Shown piece by piece: positions 1 through 8,025 of a stretch of DNA of 64,000 nt (position 1 is its first letter; each line of letters begins with the position of its first letter). The notes beneath the pieces are model-generated. The model worked only from the letters and a program-made list of their open reading frames with translations, had not been told where the DNA came from and did no database searches. The translations under genes and the position numbers were made by a program. The DNA is from Bradyrhizobium sp. (GTDB taxonomy: Bacteria; Pseudomonadota; Alphaproteobacteria; Rhizobiales; Xanthobacteraceae), in assembly GCF_016213215.1 (NCBI RefSeq), contig NZ_JACRAW010000077.1:1-64000 (forward strand), read 5' to 3'.

Positions 1-911
1 CGCAGGTCGGCCGGGAGCGCGTGCTCTGCGCGCTCTCGGGCGGCGTCGACTCGGCGGTCGCCGCGCTCCTCGTCTACAAGGCGGTCGGCGACCAGCTCAC
101 CTGCGTCTTCGTCGACCACGGCCTGCTTCGCCTCAACGAGGCCGAGACCGTCGTCGACCTGTTCCGGCATCACTACAACATCCCGCTCGTTCACGTTGAC
201 GCGTCGAAGCAATTCTTAAGCGAACTCCACGGCGTCACCGACCCGGAAGCCAAGCGCAAGACCATCGGCCGCCTCTTCATCGACGTGTTCGATGCCGAGG
301 CGAAGAAAATAGGCGGCGCCGATTTCCTCGCGCAGGGCACGCTCTATCCCGACGTGATCGAGAGCGTGTCGTTCACCGGCGGCCCGTCGGTCACGATCAA
401 GTCGCATCACAATGTCGGCGGCCTCCCTGAGCGAATGAACATGAAGCTGGTCGAGCCCTTGCGCGAACTGTTCAAGGACGAGGTCCGCGCGCTCGGCCGC
501 GAACTCGGCCTGCCCGAAATCTTCGTCGGCCGGCATCCGTTTCCGGGCCCCGGCCTTGCCATCCGCTGCCCCGGCGACATCACGCGCGAGAAACTGGAAA
601 TCCTGCGCAAGGCGGACGCCGTCTACATCGACCAGATCCGCAAAGCGGGTCTCTACGACGAGATCTGGCAGGCCTTCGCCGTGCTGCTGCCGGTGAAAAC
701 CGTGGGCGTGATGGGCGACGGCCGCACCTACGACTACGTGGTCGGCCTGCGCGCGGTGACCTCGACCGACGGCATGACCGCGGATTTCTACCAGTTCGAC
801 ATGAGCTTCCTCGGCGCCACCGCGACCCGCATCATCAACGAGGTGAAGGGTGTGAACCGGGTGGTGTATGACGTGACGAGCAAGCCGCCGGGGACGATTG
901 AGTGGGAGTAG
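1..911 (+). CDS. guaA: GMP synthase (glutamine-hydrolysing), C-terminal part, 5' truncated by window edge
   Basis: GuaA makes GMP from XMP with ATP and glutamine in the cytoplasm. The frame is open to the left edge, so the glutamine amidotransferase domain lies outside the window. What remains is the ATP pyrophosphatase domain, starting with the P-loop LSGGVDS, followed by the GMP synthase dimerisation domain, and ending with the family-typical tail GTIEWE before the stop. The 3' end of guaA is a known integration site for genomic islands. Its last codons plus a few following bases are nearly repeated at 25,038-25,058, so the DNA downstream is probably acquired. Identification is secure. Confidence 0.97.
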   Translation, partial: QVGRERVLCALSGGVDSAVAALLVYKAVGDQLTCVFVDHGLLRLNEAETVVDLFRHHYNIPLVHVDASKQFLSELHGVTDPEAKRKTIGRLFIDVFDAEAKKIGGADFLAQGTLYPDVIESVSFTGGPSVTIKSHHNVGGLPERMNMKLVEPLRELFKDEVRALGRELGLPEIFVGRHPFPGPGLAIRCPGDITREKLEILRKADAVYIDQIRKAGLYDEIWQAFAVLLPVKTVGVMGDGRTYDYVVGLRAVTSTDGMTADFYQFDMSFLGATATRIINEVKGVNRVVYDVTSKPPGTIEWE

Positions 912-914
912 GAG
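893..914 (+). other. putative left attachment site (guaA 3' end)
   Basis: The bases around the guaA stop codon, GATTGAGTGGGAGTAGGAG at 896-914, recur with one mismatch at 25,040-25,058. The copy still reads I-E-W-E-stop. This is the usual footprint of site-specific integration at a gene 3' end. No integrase gene is visible in the window. Confidence 0.5.
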
Positions 915-1280
915 AACCGGCGGCGAAATCGTAGTTCCGCGCAGATCCCCCATTAGTCCCATGAGGCTCCGGCGTTCGTTGCCGCCAGACACCAAGCTTG
1001 GAGATTTCTCTCTCCGGCACCGAACCATGGAGAACCATGGTAGCCGGTCTATCGCTACAGGTGGCGCGGCCGGGGTTGTGCCCTGAATCGAGAAACGGGG
1101 ATCGTTCTTCTTTATCGTGGTACCGCAACACCGGACTGCGCGAGATCGCTCTCGATCAACCTATTCGCATGAAGAACTAATGATCAGAATTTGCGCCGAT
1201 AAATGTTTCGAATTATCAGCGGCTTATCTAGGTACTCAACCTAAAGTATCTTACCCACGATGGGCTGTGAATAGCCGTCC
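915..1280. other. guaA downstream spacer without a supportable gene
   Basis: Short open frames exist but none has a convincing ribosome-binding site or a protein-like composition. Base composition falls towards AT from about 1,180. I see no RNA gene or clear terminator here. Confidence 0.4.
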
Positions 1281-1309
1281 TTGAAAAATCCTGAATCAGC
1301 TACTAAATT
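1281..1309 (+). promoter_or_regulatory. candidate housekeeping promoter of the HTH-CHAT operon
   Basis: TTGAAA at 1,281 and TAAATT at 1,304 are separated by 17 bases, a sigma-70-like arrangement just upstream of the GTG start at 1,338. It is the only good match in the AT-rich leader. Confidence 0.4.
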
Positions 1310-1337
1310 CGATCCAATTTATTCATTGGAGGGTTGA

Positions 1338-1655
1338 GTGAATACGACAGATGCGCTGCTGAAAGCCATTCTGGCAACCGTTGGGCGTACCGCCTTCCCA
1401 CCGGAAGCTCTGTATAAGATCGTGGCGCCGACGGCGGGCAGCGACAAGCAGTTGGCCGCGTACAACATGTGCAACGGCGAGAGGGCGCAATCGGATATTC
1501 GAAAAAAGCTAAAGCTTGATGCGGGCAATTTCAGCCGCCTCGTGACGAAATGGGTTGAGGCTGGCATCATTGTTCGGGTCGGCGCCGAGGAGTTTCCGCT
1601 CCACCTCTATCCACTCGTTAAGCCGAGTGGAAAAACCCCGAAAAAGGCGAGCTGA
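1338..1655 (+). CDS. small winged-helix DNA-binding protein, first gene of HTH-CHAT operon
   Basis: This 105-residue protein begins at a GTG preceded by GGAGGG. Residues about 45-90 read as a winged helix-turn-helix: a helix with RAQSDIRKKL, a recognition helix with AGNFSRLVTKW and a short wing VRVGAEEF. The Lys-rich tail is disordered. I do not recognise a named family. It is the first of five tightly packed genes in which each product carries an HTH and the last is a CHAT protease, so a sensor or regulator role for that protease is the simplest inference. Codon use and AT content differ from guaA, which fits horizontal transfer. Confidence 0.75.
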   Translation: MNTTDALLKAILATVGRTAFPPEALYKIVAPTAGSDKQLAAYNMCNGERAQSDIRKKLKLDAGNFSRLVTKWVEAGIIVRVGAEEFPLHLYPLVKPSGKTPKKAS

Positions 1656-1657
1656 CC

Positions 1658-1867
1658 ATGGCTGACGAGATCGGGGCAAAACTCGACATTCTCATCAAAT
1701 TGCAAGCTGCTGCGCTGACAAGTTCGATGGAGTCAAGCAAGGACAAAATTCAGTTCTTGGCGCAGGCGGGCCTTCGGCCCAGCCTTATCGCCGAGATCGT
1801 CGGCACGACGGCGAACCACGTCAATGTGACGCTCTCCAAAGGACGCAAATCGGTGAAGGGGAAATGA
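1658..1867 (+). CDS. tiny HTH protein, second gene of HTH-CHAT operon
   Basis: The 69-residue product has an N-terminal amphipathic helix (about residues 4-25, KLDILIKLQ) followed by a sigma-70 region-4-like HTH (about 32-62, with LIAEIVGTTANHVNVTLSKG). The gene begins two bases after the preceding stop and overlaps the next gene by four bases, so translation is probably coupled. The layout, a helix then one HTH ending in a basic S-K-G-R motif, is shared with the next two proteins. These three are probably divergent paralogues. Function is unknown. A DNA-reading adaptor of the CHAT protein is inferred from context only. Confidence 0.72.
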   Translation: MADEIGAKLDILIKLQAAALTSSMESSKDKIQFLAQAGLRPSLIAEIVGTTANHVNVTLSKGRKSVKGK

Positions 1868-2082
1868 AGGCGATGGAGCGCAAAGATGAAAACTCGCTTA
1901 CTGAAGAGATCCATTCCGTCAAAATGCTTCTTATCCTTCAGGCACTAGCAACCGGCTGCCAGCAGAAACATATTGCCGCCGCGCTTGGCGTCAGTGAACC
2001 AACGCTCAGCCGCATGCTGCCCAAAGGTTTCGCAAAGGAGATTGCGAGAATCGCTAACCGCCGCATGGAGGTGCGCGAATGA
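1864..2082 (+). CDS. tiny HTH protein, third gene of HTH-CHAT operon
   Basis: This 72-residue protein overlaps both neighbours by four bases. It has the same plan as its upstream neighbour: a helix with MLLILQALATG, then an HTH with KHIAAALGVSEPTLSRML and a basic end. The HTH resembles those of resolvases and small sigma-like regulators. Such small single-HTH proteins normally bind DNA as dimers, which the N-terminal helix could provide. I found no named family for it. Confidence 0.72.
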   Translation: MKAMERKDENSLTEEIHSVKMLLILQALATGCQQKHIAAALGVSEPTLSRMLPKGFAKEIARIANRRMEVRE

Positions 2083-2258
2083 CAATCACCGACGAGCAGG
2101 CGACGGCCATTTTGAAGGAACTTGAAATGTTGCGGAAGCTGAAAATGCTTGAACTTCTCGAAAAAGGCTACTCGCAGGGTCAGCTCGCGCAGGTGCTTGG
2201 CGTGAGTCAGCCTACCATCAGCCGCATGGTCCCGAAGGTAACACCGAAGAAGAGCTAG
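2079..2258 (+). CDS. tiny HTH protein, fourth gene of HTH-CHAT operon
   Basis: This 59-residue reading frame starts at the ATG within the ATGA overlap with the previous gene. The product has a helix (ILKELEMLRKLKMLELLEKG) and then an HTH with QLAQVLGVSQPTISRMVPK, closely similar to the third protein (EPTLSRMLPK). The similarity, the four-base overlap and the position four bases before the CHAT gene make it a real gene despite its size. It is probably a paralogue of the two preceding genes, so the operon has amplified and diversified one small HTH module. Confidence 0.7.
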   Translation: MTITDEQATAILKELEMLRKLKMLELLEKGYSQGQLAQVLGVSQPTISRMVPKVTPKKS

Positions 2259-2262
2259 GACT

Positions 2263-3303
2263 ATGAGGGGCAGACAGGCGGTCGTTGACCCGACAGGAAA
2301 CTATGAGGAGAACAACCAGCGCCTCGGCAAGAGCCTTGGACAAGCCAAGCTGCGGCGCAGGTTATTCGACGTCATCTACGGCCGCGGCTCACGGCCTCGT
2401 TCCCGCAAGCAACTCATGACAGTTGCGGAAATAAAGCCCACGGACGCCCAGCAGGCCCAAAACGAAATCGAATATCTCTATAAGAAGCACCTGGTCGCAC
2501 GTATTGCCAACGAAGGTTACGCGGACGACGGAAGCCATTACGTCTATCTGAAGGACGAATACGTACGCGCCAACCGCGACGACATCGTCAAGATCGCGAA
2601 CAATCCAAAATTGGCCGCGAAGATGGCGACCAAACGCTCTCCGGCGTTAAACGGGAAGACGGTGATTGTGCGTCAGTTGGTCACGCCATCGGCCCTTAAG
2701 AAGCGAAAACATCTCGACGTGCTCTACTTGATGGCCAATCCGATCCGGCGATATGCGCTCCGGGTCGACGCCGAAGTCACCAAGGTTGCAGAGGAGATCC
2801 GTCGTTCACTGTTCCGAGACAATGTTACGCTTCACCAATTGCCGGCCGCCAATCTCGACACGCTTATCCGCGGTCTGAACGATCACCGGCCTCGTATCGT
2901 ACACTTTTCGGGCCATGGCAGCGCGGACGGCATCGCCGTCGATGACGGGGGTATTAAACGGATCAAGAGGCAAGTCCTGAGTTTCGACATTCTGGGCAAA
3001 GCGCTTAGCGCCACGGATAAGCCGCCCGACGTCGTGGTTCTTAACGCCTGTGAAAGTGTTGGCGCCCGTACTGCTCTTCTCCAGACGGCGAAGGCCATCA
3101 TTGTCATGCAAGACGAGATCAGCGACCTTGCCGCGGTGGCGTTTGCCATAAAGTTCTACGGCGGGATCGCCAGCGGTCAGCCCCTACAGTTCGCTTTCGA
3201 GCAGGGCTGCGTCGCCGTTGAATCCGTATCAATCAGCGAAGCCGCAACACCTGTTCTCATTACTGCCAAAGGATTCAATCCGAAGAAACTCATCCTGGCT
3301 TAA
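2263..3303 (+). CDS. winged-helix/CHAT-domain protease, candidate effector
   Basis: The 346-residue protein has two parts. Residues about 30-115 form a winged helix (SRKQLMTVAEI to YVYLKDEYV). Residues about 148-320 form a CHAT caspase-like peptidase domain, with the VLYLMANP opening strand, the catalytic His in HFSGHG (His218) and the catalytic Cys in VVLNACES (Cys263). CHAT proteases are known effectors in bacterial conflict systems, often paired with sensors. No transmembrane segment is seen. Its four upstream partners are all small HTH proteins, so the protease could be held inactive or activated by DNA-bound complexes. That mechanism is inference. The domain assignment is strong and the role is not proven. 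Confidence 0.85.
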   Translation: MRGRQAVVDPTGNYEENNQRLGKSLGQAKLRRRLFDVIYGRGSRPRSRKQLMTVAEIKPTDAQQAQNEIEYLYKKHLVARIANEGYADDGSHYVYLKDEYVRANRDDIVKIANNPKLAAKMATKRSPALNGKTVIVRQLVTPSALKKRKHLDVLYLMANPIRRYALRVDAEVTKVAEEIRRSLFRDNVTLHQLPAANLDTLIRGLNDHRPRIVHFSGHGSADGIAVDDGGIKRIKRQVLSFDILGKALSATDKPPDVVVLNACESVGARTALLQTAKAIIVMQDEISDLAAVAFAIKFYGGIASGQPLQFAFEQGCVAVESVSISEAATPVLITAKGFNPKKLILA

Positions 3304-3360
3304 GTGAATTTCGGCACATCAGGTAAGTTTTCGGCTCGTAGGAATTGCGGTGACAGGACC

Positions 3361-3448
3361 CTTAGGGTGGGTTAGCGGAGCGTAACCCACCACTTCGCCG
3401 CATAGCAGGTAGCGCGGTGGGTTACGCCTGCGGCTAACCCACCCTACG
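3361..3448. repeat. GTAGGGTGGGTTAGC palindromic repeat, copy 1
   Basis: Two inverted halves, GGGTGGGTTAGCGGAGCGTAA and its complement-like GGTTACGCCTGCGGCTAACC, flank a short variable core. The same element recurs at 4,384, 5,332, 25,909 (half) and 28,423 (half). It is a non-coding REP/BIME-type repeat able to form a long hairpin. Confidence 0.85.
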
Positions 3449-3613
3449 TACTTACCGTGTCATCTCGGGTATGCCTTCTCGCCAGTCTTATCCGCACTGG
3501 CGACGGTAATTGGACGGTGCATTGAGGCGCCATTTTCTTGACCGTCAGACAGTCCAGAGTTCACATGCCAATCCAGAACTTTGGCTTATGTGCTGAGATC
3601 GAGACCCGAGTCT

Positions 3614-4381
3614 ATGCGAAGTCGCGATGAGATACCAAGTCATCGCCACCATGAGATTCAGAGAGTTCGTGGCGAGCTTGAGCGAGACGGTTTTCCACGG
3701 CTCCAGATGTTGCTGCTCGTCACGCTCACGGGCGCATCAGGCTTTATCGCTTCATACATTCTTCTTCACGCTGGTATCGTCGAAATTTGGCTTAGGTACC
3801 TCGCCGCATTCGGTGTCGCGTACCTTCTGTTCCTAGGTCTGCTGTGGCTTTGGCTAAGAACAAGAGCGAAGGACTACGCTGACCTTCCAGATTTGTCGGA
3901 CTCACCATCATCTGGCTCAGGTAGCTCTGGCACTTGTTTCAGTGGCAAGGGCGGCGAGTTTGGGGGCGGAGGAGCCAGTGGCTCGTTCGATGCATCATCC
4001 GAGCACGTCTCCGTAATTGGCGATTCGAGCAGTCCCGTCGGTGATGCTCTTGGTACGGCTGCTGAAGCTGAGGAGTTTGCTATTCCGCTCGTCGTCTTGG
4101 TTCTCGTCGCCACTATGTTTTTCTCGTCCCTCTTCATGATCTATTCGGCCCCAGCACTCTTCGCCGAACTCTTGGTTGATGGTGTGCTTTCCGCGAGTCT
4201 CTATCGCAGGCTTCGCGGTCTCGAAACGCGGCATTGGCTGGAAACTGCACTGCGGCGTACAGCTTTGCCCTTCGCGCTCACCGCCGTGATCGTTTCCGCA
4301 TCTGGTTGGGGCATGGCACTTTATGCGCCAGGGGCTCATTCAATCGCCGATGTCATTTCTCATTCGAAACAAGCTGATTAG
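3614..4381 (+). CDS. membrane protein with Ser/Gly-rich loop, unknown function
   Basis: The 255-residue product starts at ATG 3,614 (an in-frame TTG at 3,581 is possible). It has two N-terminal membrane helices (about residues 34-85), a long Ser/Gly-rich low-complexity segment (about 97-140, with SGSGSSG and GGGGASGS), a further hydrophobic helix (about 158-185) and a C-terminal one (about 220-240). I recognise no enzymatic motif. It lies between the CHAT operon and a repeat, reads in the same direction, and may be cargo of the same acquired segment. Confidence 0.6.
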   Translation: MRSRDEIPSHRHHEIQRVRGELERDGFPRLQMLLLVTLTGASGFIASYILLHAGIVEIWLRYLAAFGVAYLLFLGLLWLWLRTRAKDYADLPDLSDSPSSGSGSSGTCFSGKGGEFGGGGASGSFDASSEHVSVIGDSSSPVGDALGTAAEAEEFAIPLVVLVLVATMFFSSLFMIYSAPALFAELLVDGVLSASLYRRLRGLETRHWLETALRRTALPFALTAVIVSASGWGMALYAPGAHSIADVISHSKQAD

Positions 4382-4383
4382 CC

Positions 4384-4472
4384 CGTAGGGTGGGTTAGCG
4401 GAGCGTATCCCACCACTCTCGCCGGATGGCAGGCGACGCGGTGGGTTACGCCTGCGGCTAACCCACCCTACG
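4384..4472. repeat. GTAGGGTGGGTTAGC palindromic repeat, copy 2
   Basis: This is a full two-armed copy of the element at 3,361. It lies directly downstream of the leftward membrane gene ending at 4,502 and may act as a bidirectional transcript end. Confidence 0.85.
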
Positions 4473-4501
4473 ACTGTGTTGCTTGCATCCTTGCCGCCCG
4501 G

Positions 4502-5215
4502 TCACATGTACTTCCGCACCCGGTATCGGATCTCGTAGTCGCCCGGCGGCAATGGTGATACCTGGCGCGGCGGCGCGATGAACTCGATGCGTTGCCACGG
4601 TCCGAATTCCTTCTCCAGCGCGGCATCGGGCTTGATGGGCAGCTGCCAGTAACCTTCCGTCGCGTTGTTGAGCCGCAGGGACATGGTCTGGTGCGGATCG
4701 GTCTTGTGCAGGAGGAAGGCGCCCGCGATCTCGTAGCGGTCGCCGACAAGGCGAATGCTCTCGATGTAACAGCCGTGACCGCTCCGGCTGTCCCATATGG
4801 TCAGGTCGACGTCGAGATCGCCTTGATCGGATGCCGTGATGCCTGGCGGCAGACGCAGCTCATATTGCACGGACGGAATGCCGGAACTCTTGGGCCAGTC
4901 GAAGGAAGCGATCATGAGCCCGGCGCCGCCGAATGCAGTCGCCGCAAGCAAGACCAGCGCGCCCCGCTGAACCAGCTTGCCGGCGCCGATCAGGCGCAAG
5001 GCCGACCAGGCGCCCGTCAACGCCCCGACGAACAGCCCGGATATCGTGCCCCAGATCAGCATGTCCTTGAGTTCGGCGATGTCCCGGTCCGTCAGCGATG
5101 CGATGGAGTAGACGAGTTGTTCGCCGGCGCCCTGGCCGAGCCACGCGCCCGCAACGACCGCGGCGACGAACAGGATCAAACGGGTCAGAAACAACAAGGT
5201 TGGGTTGATGGTCAT
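4502..5215 (-). CDS. 237-residue membrane protein, paralogue 1 of 3
   Basis: The start MTINPTLLFL at 5,215 is chosen because all three paralogues are 237 residues from this point. N-terminal membrane helices (about 6-30, 48-72 and 80-100) are followed by a soluble, beta-rich domain of about 130 residues. That domain has a conserved G-H-G-C-Y-I segment and the C-terminal motif YEIRYRVRKYM. No known enzyme motif is seen. It is a tandem neighbour of paralogue 2, and paralogue 3 lies at 25,125 just past the duplicated guaA end. Function is unknown. Confidence 0.75.
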   Translation of the reverse strand: MTINPTLLFLTRLILFVAAVVAGAWLGQGAGEQLVYSIASLTDRDIAELKDMLIWGTISGLFVGALTGAWSALRLIGAGKLVQRGALVLLAATAFGGAGLMIASFDWPKSSGIPSVQYELRLPPGITASDQGDLDVDLTIWDSRSGHGCYIESIRLVGDRYEIAGAFLLHKTDPHQTMSLRLNNATEGYWQLPIKPDAALEKEFGPWQRIEFIAPPRQVSPLPPGDYEIRYRVRKYM

Positions 5216-5331
5216 TACCGTTTTCCAGCGACCGGCCATTCTCGATGTGCATCGGCCCGATGCTTGGTCGGCTACTTGCCCGATCCGGTTCGAGCAAGCT
5301 CGTCCGATATCTGGACGGCAGTCCATTAGAT

Positions 5332-5467
5332 CGTAGGGTGGGTTAGATTAGCGGAGCGTGACTCACCGCTTTTGCCGCAAGCCGTGTGGGTTACGCCCGA
5401 GCCTGTCATCGGGCCGCGCTTTGCGCGGACCCGGCGGGTTACGCCCTGCGGCCAACCCACCCTACGG
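5332..5467. repeat. GTAGGGTGGGTTAG palindromic repeat, copy 3 (extended)
   Basis: This copy carries an extra inner arm (GGGCCGCGCTTTGCGCGGACCC) between the two outer halves. It separates paralogues 1 and 2. Confidence 0.8.
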
Positions 5468-5497
5468 CTGCCTCGCTTACGCCCGCGCCGCCCCGTT

Positions 5498-6211
5498 TCA
5501 CATGTACTTCCGCACCCGGTATCGGATCTCGTAGTTGCCCGGCGGCAGCGGTGAGACCTGGCGCGGCGGCGCGATGAACTCGATGCGCTGCCACGGTCCG
5601 AATTCCTTCTCCAGCGCGGCATCGGGCGTGATCGGCAGCTGCCAGAAACCTTCCGTCGCGCTGTTGAGCCGCAGGGACATGGTCTGGTGCGGATCGGTCT
5701 TGTGCAGGACGAACTCGCCCGCGATCTCGTAGCGGTCGCCGACGCGTCGGATGCTGCCGATGTAACAGCCGTGACCGATCCGGCTGTCCCATACGGTCAG
5801 GTCCACGTCGGCATTGCCTTGATCGGACACCGTGATGCCTGGCGGCAGCCGCAGTTGATATCGCACGACCGGCGTGCCGGAACTCCTGGGCCAGTCGAAA
5901 TAGGCCGTCATGAGCGCGCCGCCGCCGAATGCAGTCGCCGCAAGCAAGACCAGCGCGCCCCGTTGAACCAGCTTGCCGGCGCCCATTAGAAGCAGGGCCG
6001 ACCAAGCGCCCGTCAACGCCCCGACGAACAGCCCGGTGATCGCGCCCCAGATCAGCATGTCCTTGAGTTCGGCGATGTCCCGGTCCGTCAGCCATGCGAT
6101 GGAGTAGACGAGTTGTTCGCCGGCGCGCTGGCCGAGCCACGCGCCCGCGGCCACTGCGGCGACGAACAGGATCAGGCGGGCGAGAAACAACAAGGCGAGC
6201 TTGATGGTCAT
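5498..6211 (-). CDS. 237-residue membrane protein, paralogue 2 of 3
   Basis: The protein is collinear and highly similar to paralogue 1 (start MTIKLALLFL, end YEIRYRVRKYM). The same three N-terminal helices and C-terminal beta-rich domain are present. The flanking DNA upstream of both starts is also similar, so a segment of roughly 1 kb was duplicated in tandem. The differences are scattered substitutions with no frameshift, so both copies appear intact. Confidence 0.75.
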   Translation of the reverse strand: MTIKLALLFLARLILFVAAVAAGAWLGQRAGEQLVYSIAWLTDRDIAELKDMLIWGAITGLFVGALTGAWSALLLMGAGKLVQRGALVLLAATAFGGGALMTAYFDWPRSSGTPVVRYQLRLPPGITVSDQGNADVDLTVWDSRIGHGCYIGSIRRVGDRYEIAGEFVLHKTDPHQTMSLRLNSATEGFWQLPITPDAALEKEFGPWQRIEFIAPPRQVSPLPPGNYEIRYRVRKYM

Positions 6212-6299
6212 TACCGTTTTCCAGCGACCGGCCATTCTCGATGTGCATCGGCCCGATCCTTGGTCGGCCACTGGCCCGATCCGGTTCGAGCAAGCCCGT

Positions 6300-6905
6300 C
6301 GGACCAACTGATTGCTGCACCCGACGGGCAAAGCACGCAAGATGTTGGTCAAACTCTCGCAGCAAAAATATTTGGCTTTCCCGAAATTCGGAATCGGCGT
6401 ATATGCCTCCCGTCTCACCCGGCACGAGGGGCGGTCGTACGTCGTCGCGAAACGCGGGTTTGGGATGCGGTGGACGCGGCAGCGTCGGGCGCGCGGGCAG
6501 TCGCAGGGCTGGCCTTCAAGGCTGGTGAGCGATCAGGCGGCGCGCGGACGAACGACGATGAAGAGCGTTCTTGTTTCGGTTCGATGGCGAGCGCACGCCA
6601 GCCGTCGGAAGGTGAGGCAGGGATGTCCGCGTACGGCAAAATCGTGTGGCCTGACGCCCGAAGCTGGCGCCAAGTCCGCGGAGGCGGTTTGCATCCAACC
6701 GGATGCGAAGTGCATCCAATCTGCGGGCGACGGTGGCAATAGAGCTCGTCTCACCGGGGCGACCACGACATAAGCCGTAAAACCATCGCGCAGGGAAGGC
6801 CGGGATGTCTCGGCTGCCCTGTGGTCCAACCCGTGCGCGTTTGCGCACGGACCGCGGGTGTCAGCCGGCACCCGGCCTTCCCTGCGCCCTCGGTGTGAAG
6901 AGGGT
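6300..6905. repeat. long dispersed repeat, copy 1 (about 600 bp)
   Basis: About 600 bp here recurs at 28,545-29,165, and its last third again at 51,020-51,250. It contains no conserved reading frame, since the frames differ between copies. Near the right end lies a perfect 17-base inverted repeat, GCGCAGGGAAGGCCGGG at 6,788-6,804 and its complement at 6,871-6,887. I recognise this as a repeat family abundant in Bradyrhizobium relatives. Confidence 0.8.
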
Positions 6906-6987
6906 GTGGAAGTACAGCACAACTCGGGCAAAACATGCCGCGGGAAGGCGGAGTCGTATCCACAGTTTGGATATGCGTTGTTGCTTG

Positions 6988-7317
6988 ACTCGTCTTTGCG
7001 AGCGAAGCGAAGCAATCCAGACTGCCTCCGCTGCGACAGCCTGGATTGCTTCGTCGCTTGCGCTCCTCGCAATGACGAAGCCGAGAGAGCCGCGAACATC
7101 ACTCTTTCACCGTCATGCTGAGGAGGCCGCGCAGCGGCCGTCTCGAAGCACGACGGCCACACTGGGCCGTTCATCCTTCGAGGCTCGCATTCGCGAGCGC
7201 CTCAGGATGACGGAAGTGGCAGCGTCGTCGTTGCGAGGAGTGCAGCGACGAGGCAATCCAGACGATCGCCGTCGAGACAGCCTGGATTGCTTCGCTTCGC
7301 TCGCAACGACGATGCGG
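6988..7317. repeat. cluster of BIME-type palindromic repeats
   Basis: Two copies of the GCGAAGCAATCCAG/CTGGATTGCTTCG inverted repeat (6,990-7,077 and 7,228-7,310) flank a CTGAGGAG...CATCCTTCGAG type palindrome (7,112-7,210). Together with the long repeat this accounts for the gene-free stretch 6,212-7,392. Confidence 0.8.
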
Positions 7318-7392
7318 ATGATGAGGGAGGGAACATCGCGAGCAGAAATAGCGGGGAGGGTGCGCGCAGCCCCGAGACGGACGGTACCGCAG

Positions 7393-8001
7393 TTACTCCG
7401 GACTTTCCGTTCCATCGGCGTGAACGGGTATCTCCGAAATCGTCGCGCCGCTCATATCACAGGCCTGGATGATATTGCGCGTCACGAGCCATCGTTTGAC
7501 CCGGACCTGGTCCAATTCGGATTCATCGGCGAGGTCGCCGGCGAAATTCCGCCACTGATCGAGATTTCGTGCCGGCACGCCTACCACGACGGCAATCCCG
7601 AGCTCGGCTGCTTCGGCAATGGTGTCGCGGACTCCGCCGCCTTCCGCCTCGACCTTTCCGAATTTGTTCAGGACAAGAACTGCCGGCTCCTCGGCAAGAG
7701 CTCTCTTGAGCAAGCCGAGGGCATCGGACAGGGCCGAGCGGTCGAGCCGACATCCTCGCGCGCTGTTTCCCCGGTACTCGGAAATCCGCAGGATGTCGCC
7801 AGAGGCAAGCTCCTCGATATCCATGTCGCACTTTGCGCGGTCCCGGAGGAACTGGTTATGCTGCACCAGGCCGGCGACGTGGACCCCCATGTCGCGAAGC
7901 CCGTAGCCAAGATCAGCGAGGAAGCGGTCGGCCGCGATCCCGTCCGTGTAAACCACGGCCAGGATCGCGCGCGTGTTCTTCGTTTCAGCGTCTGCCGTCA
8001 T
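7393..8001 (-). CDS. DUF2478 family protein linked to molybdenum genes
   Basis: The 202-residue protein has the Rossmann-like plan of the DUF2478 family: an N-terminal strand ILAVVYTDG, then GVHVAGLVQHN, a central VLVLNKFGKVEAEGGG and AVVVGVPARNLDQWRNFAG. This family is typically encoded beside molybdenum transport or molybdoenzyme genes and is thought to be an NTPase-like accessory factor, which fits the molybdoenzyme operon here. The start at 8,001 has a GGGGAGG ribosome-binding site. It is the last gene of the leftward regulatory operon, 24 bases after the response regulator. Confidence 0.75.
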   Translation of the reverse strand: MTADAETKNTRAILAVVYTDGIAADRFLADLGYGLRDMGVHVAGLVQHNQFLRDRAKCDMDIEELASGDILRISEYRGNSARGCRLDRSALSDALGLLKRALAEEPAVLVLNKFGKVEAEGGGVRDTIAEAAELGIAVVVGVPARNLDQWRNFAGDLADESELDQVRVKRWLVTRNIIQACDMSGATISEIPVHADGTESPE

Positions 8002-8025
8002 CGTCGCCTCCCCATGGCCTGCAAG

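Noticed and set aside
3361..5467. CRISPR array
   Set aside because: The repeats are long two-armed palindromes at irregular spacing, separated by genes rather than unique short spacers, and no cas genes are present.
6300..7392. Several rightward and leftward frames of 60-210 codons
   Set aside because: They fall in dispersed repeats, the frame is not kept between repeat copies, and no ribosome-binding sites support them.
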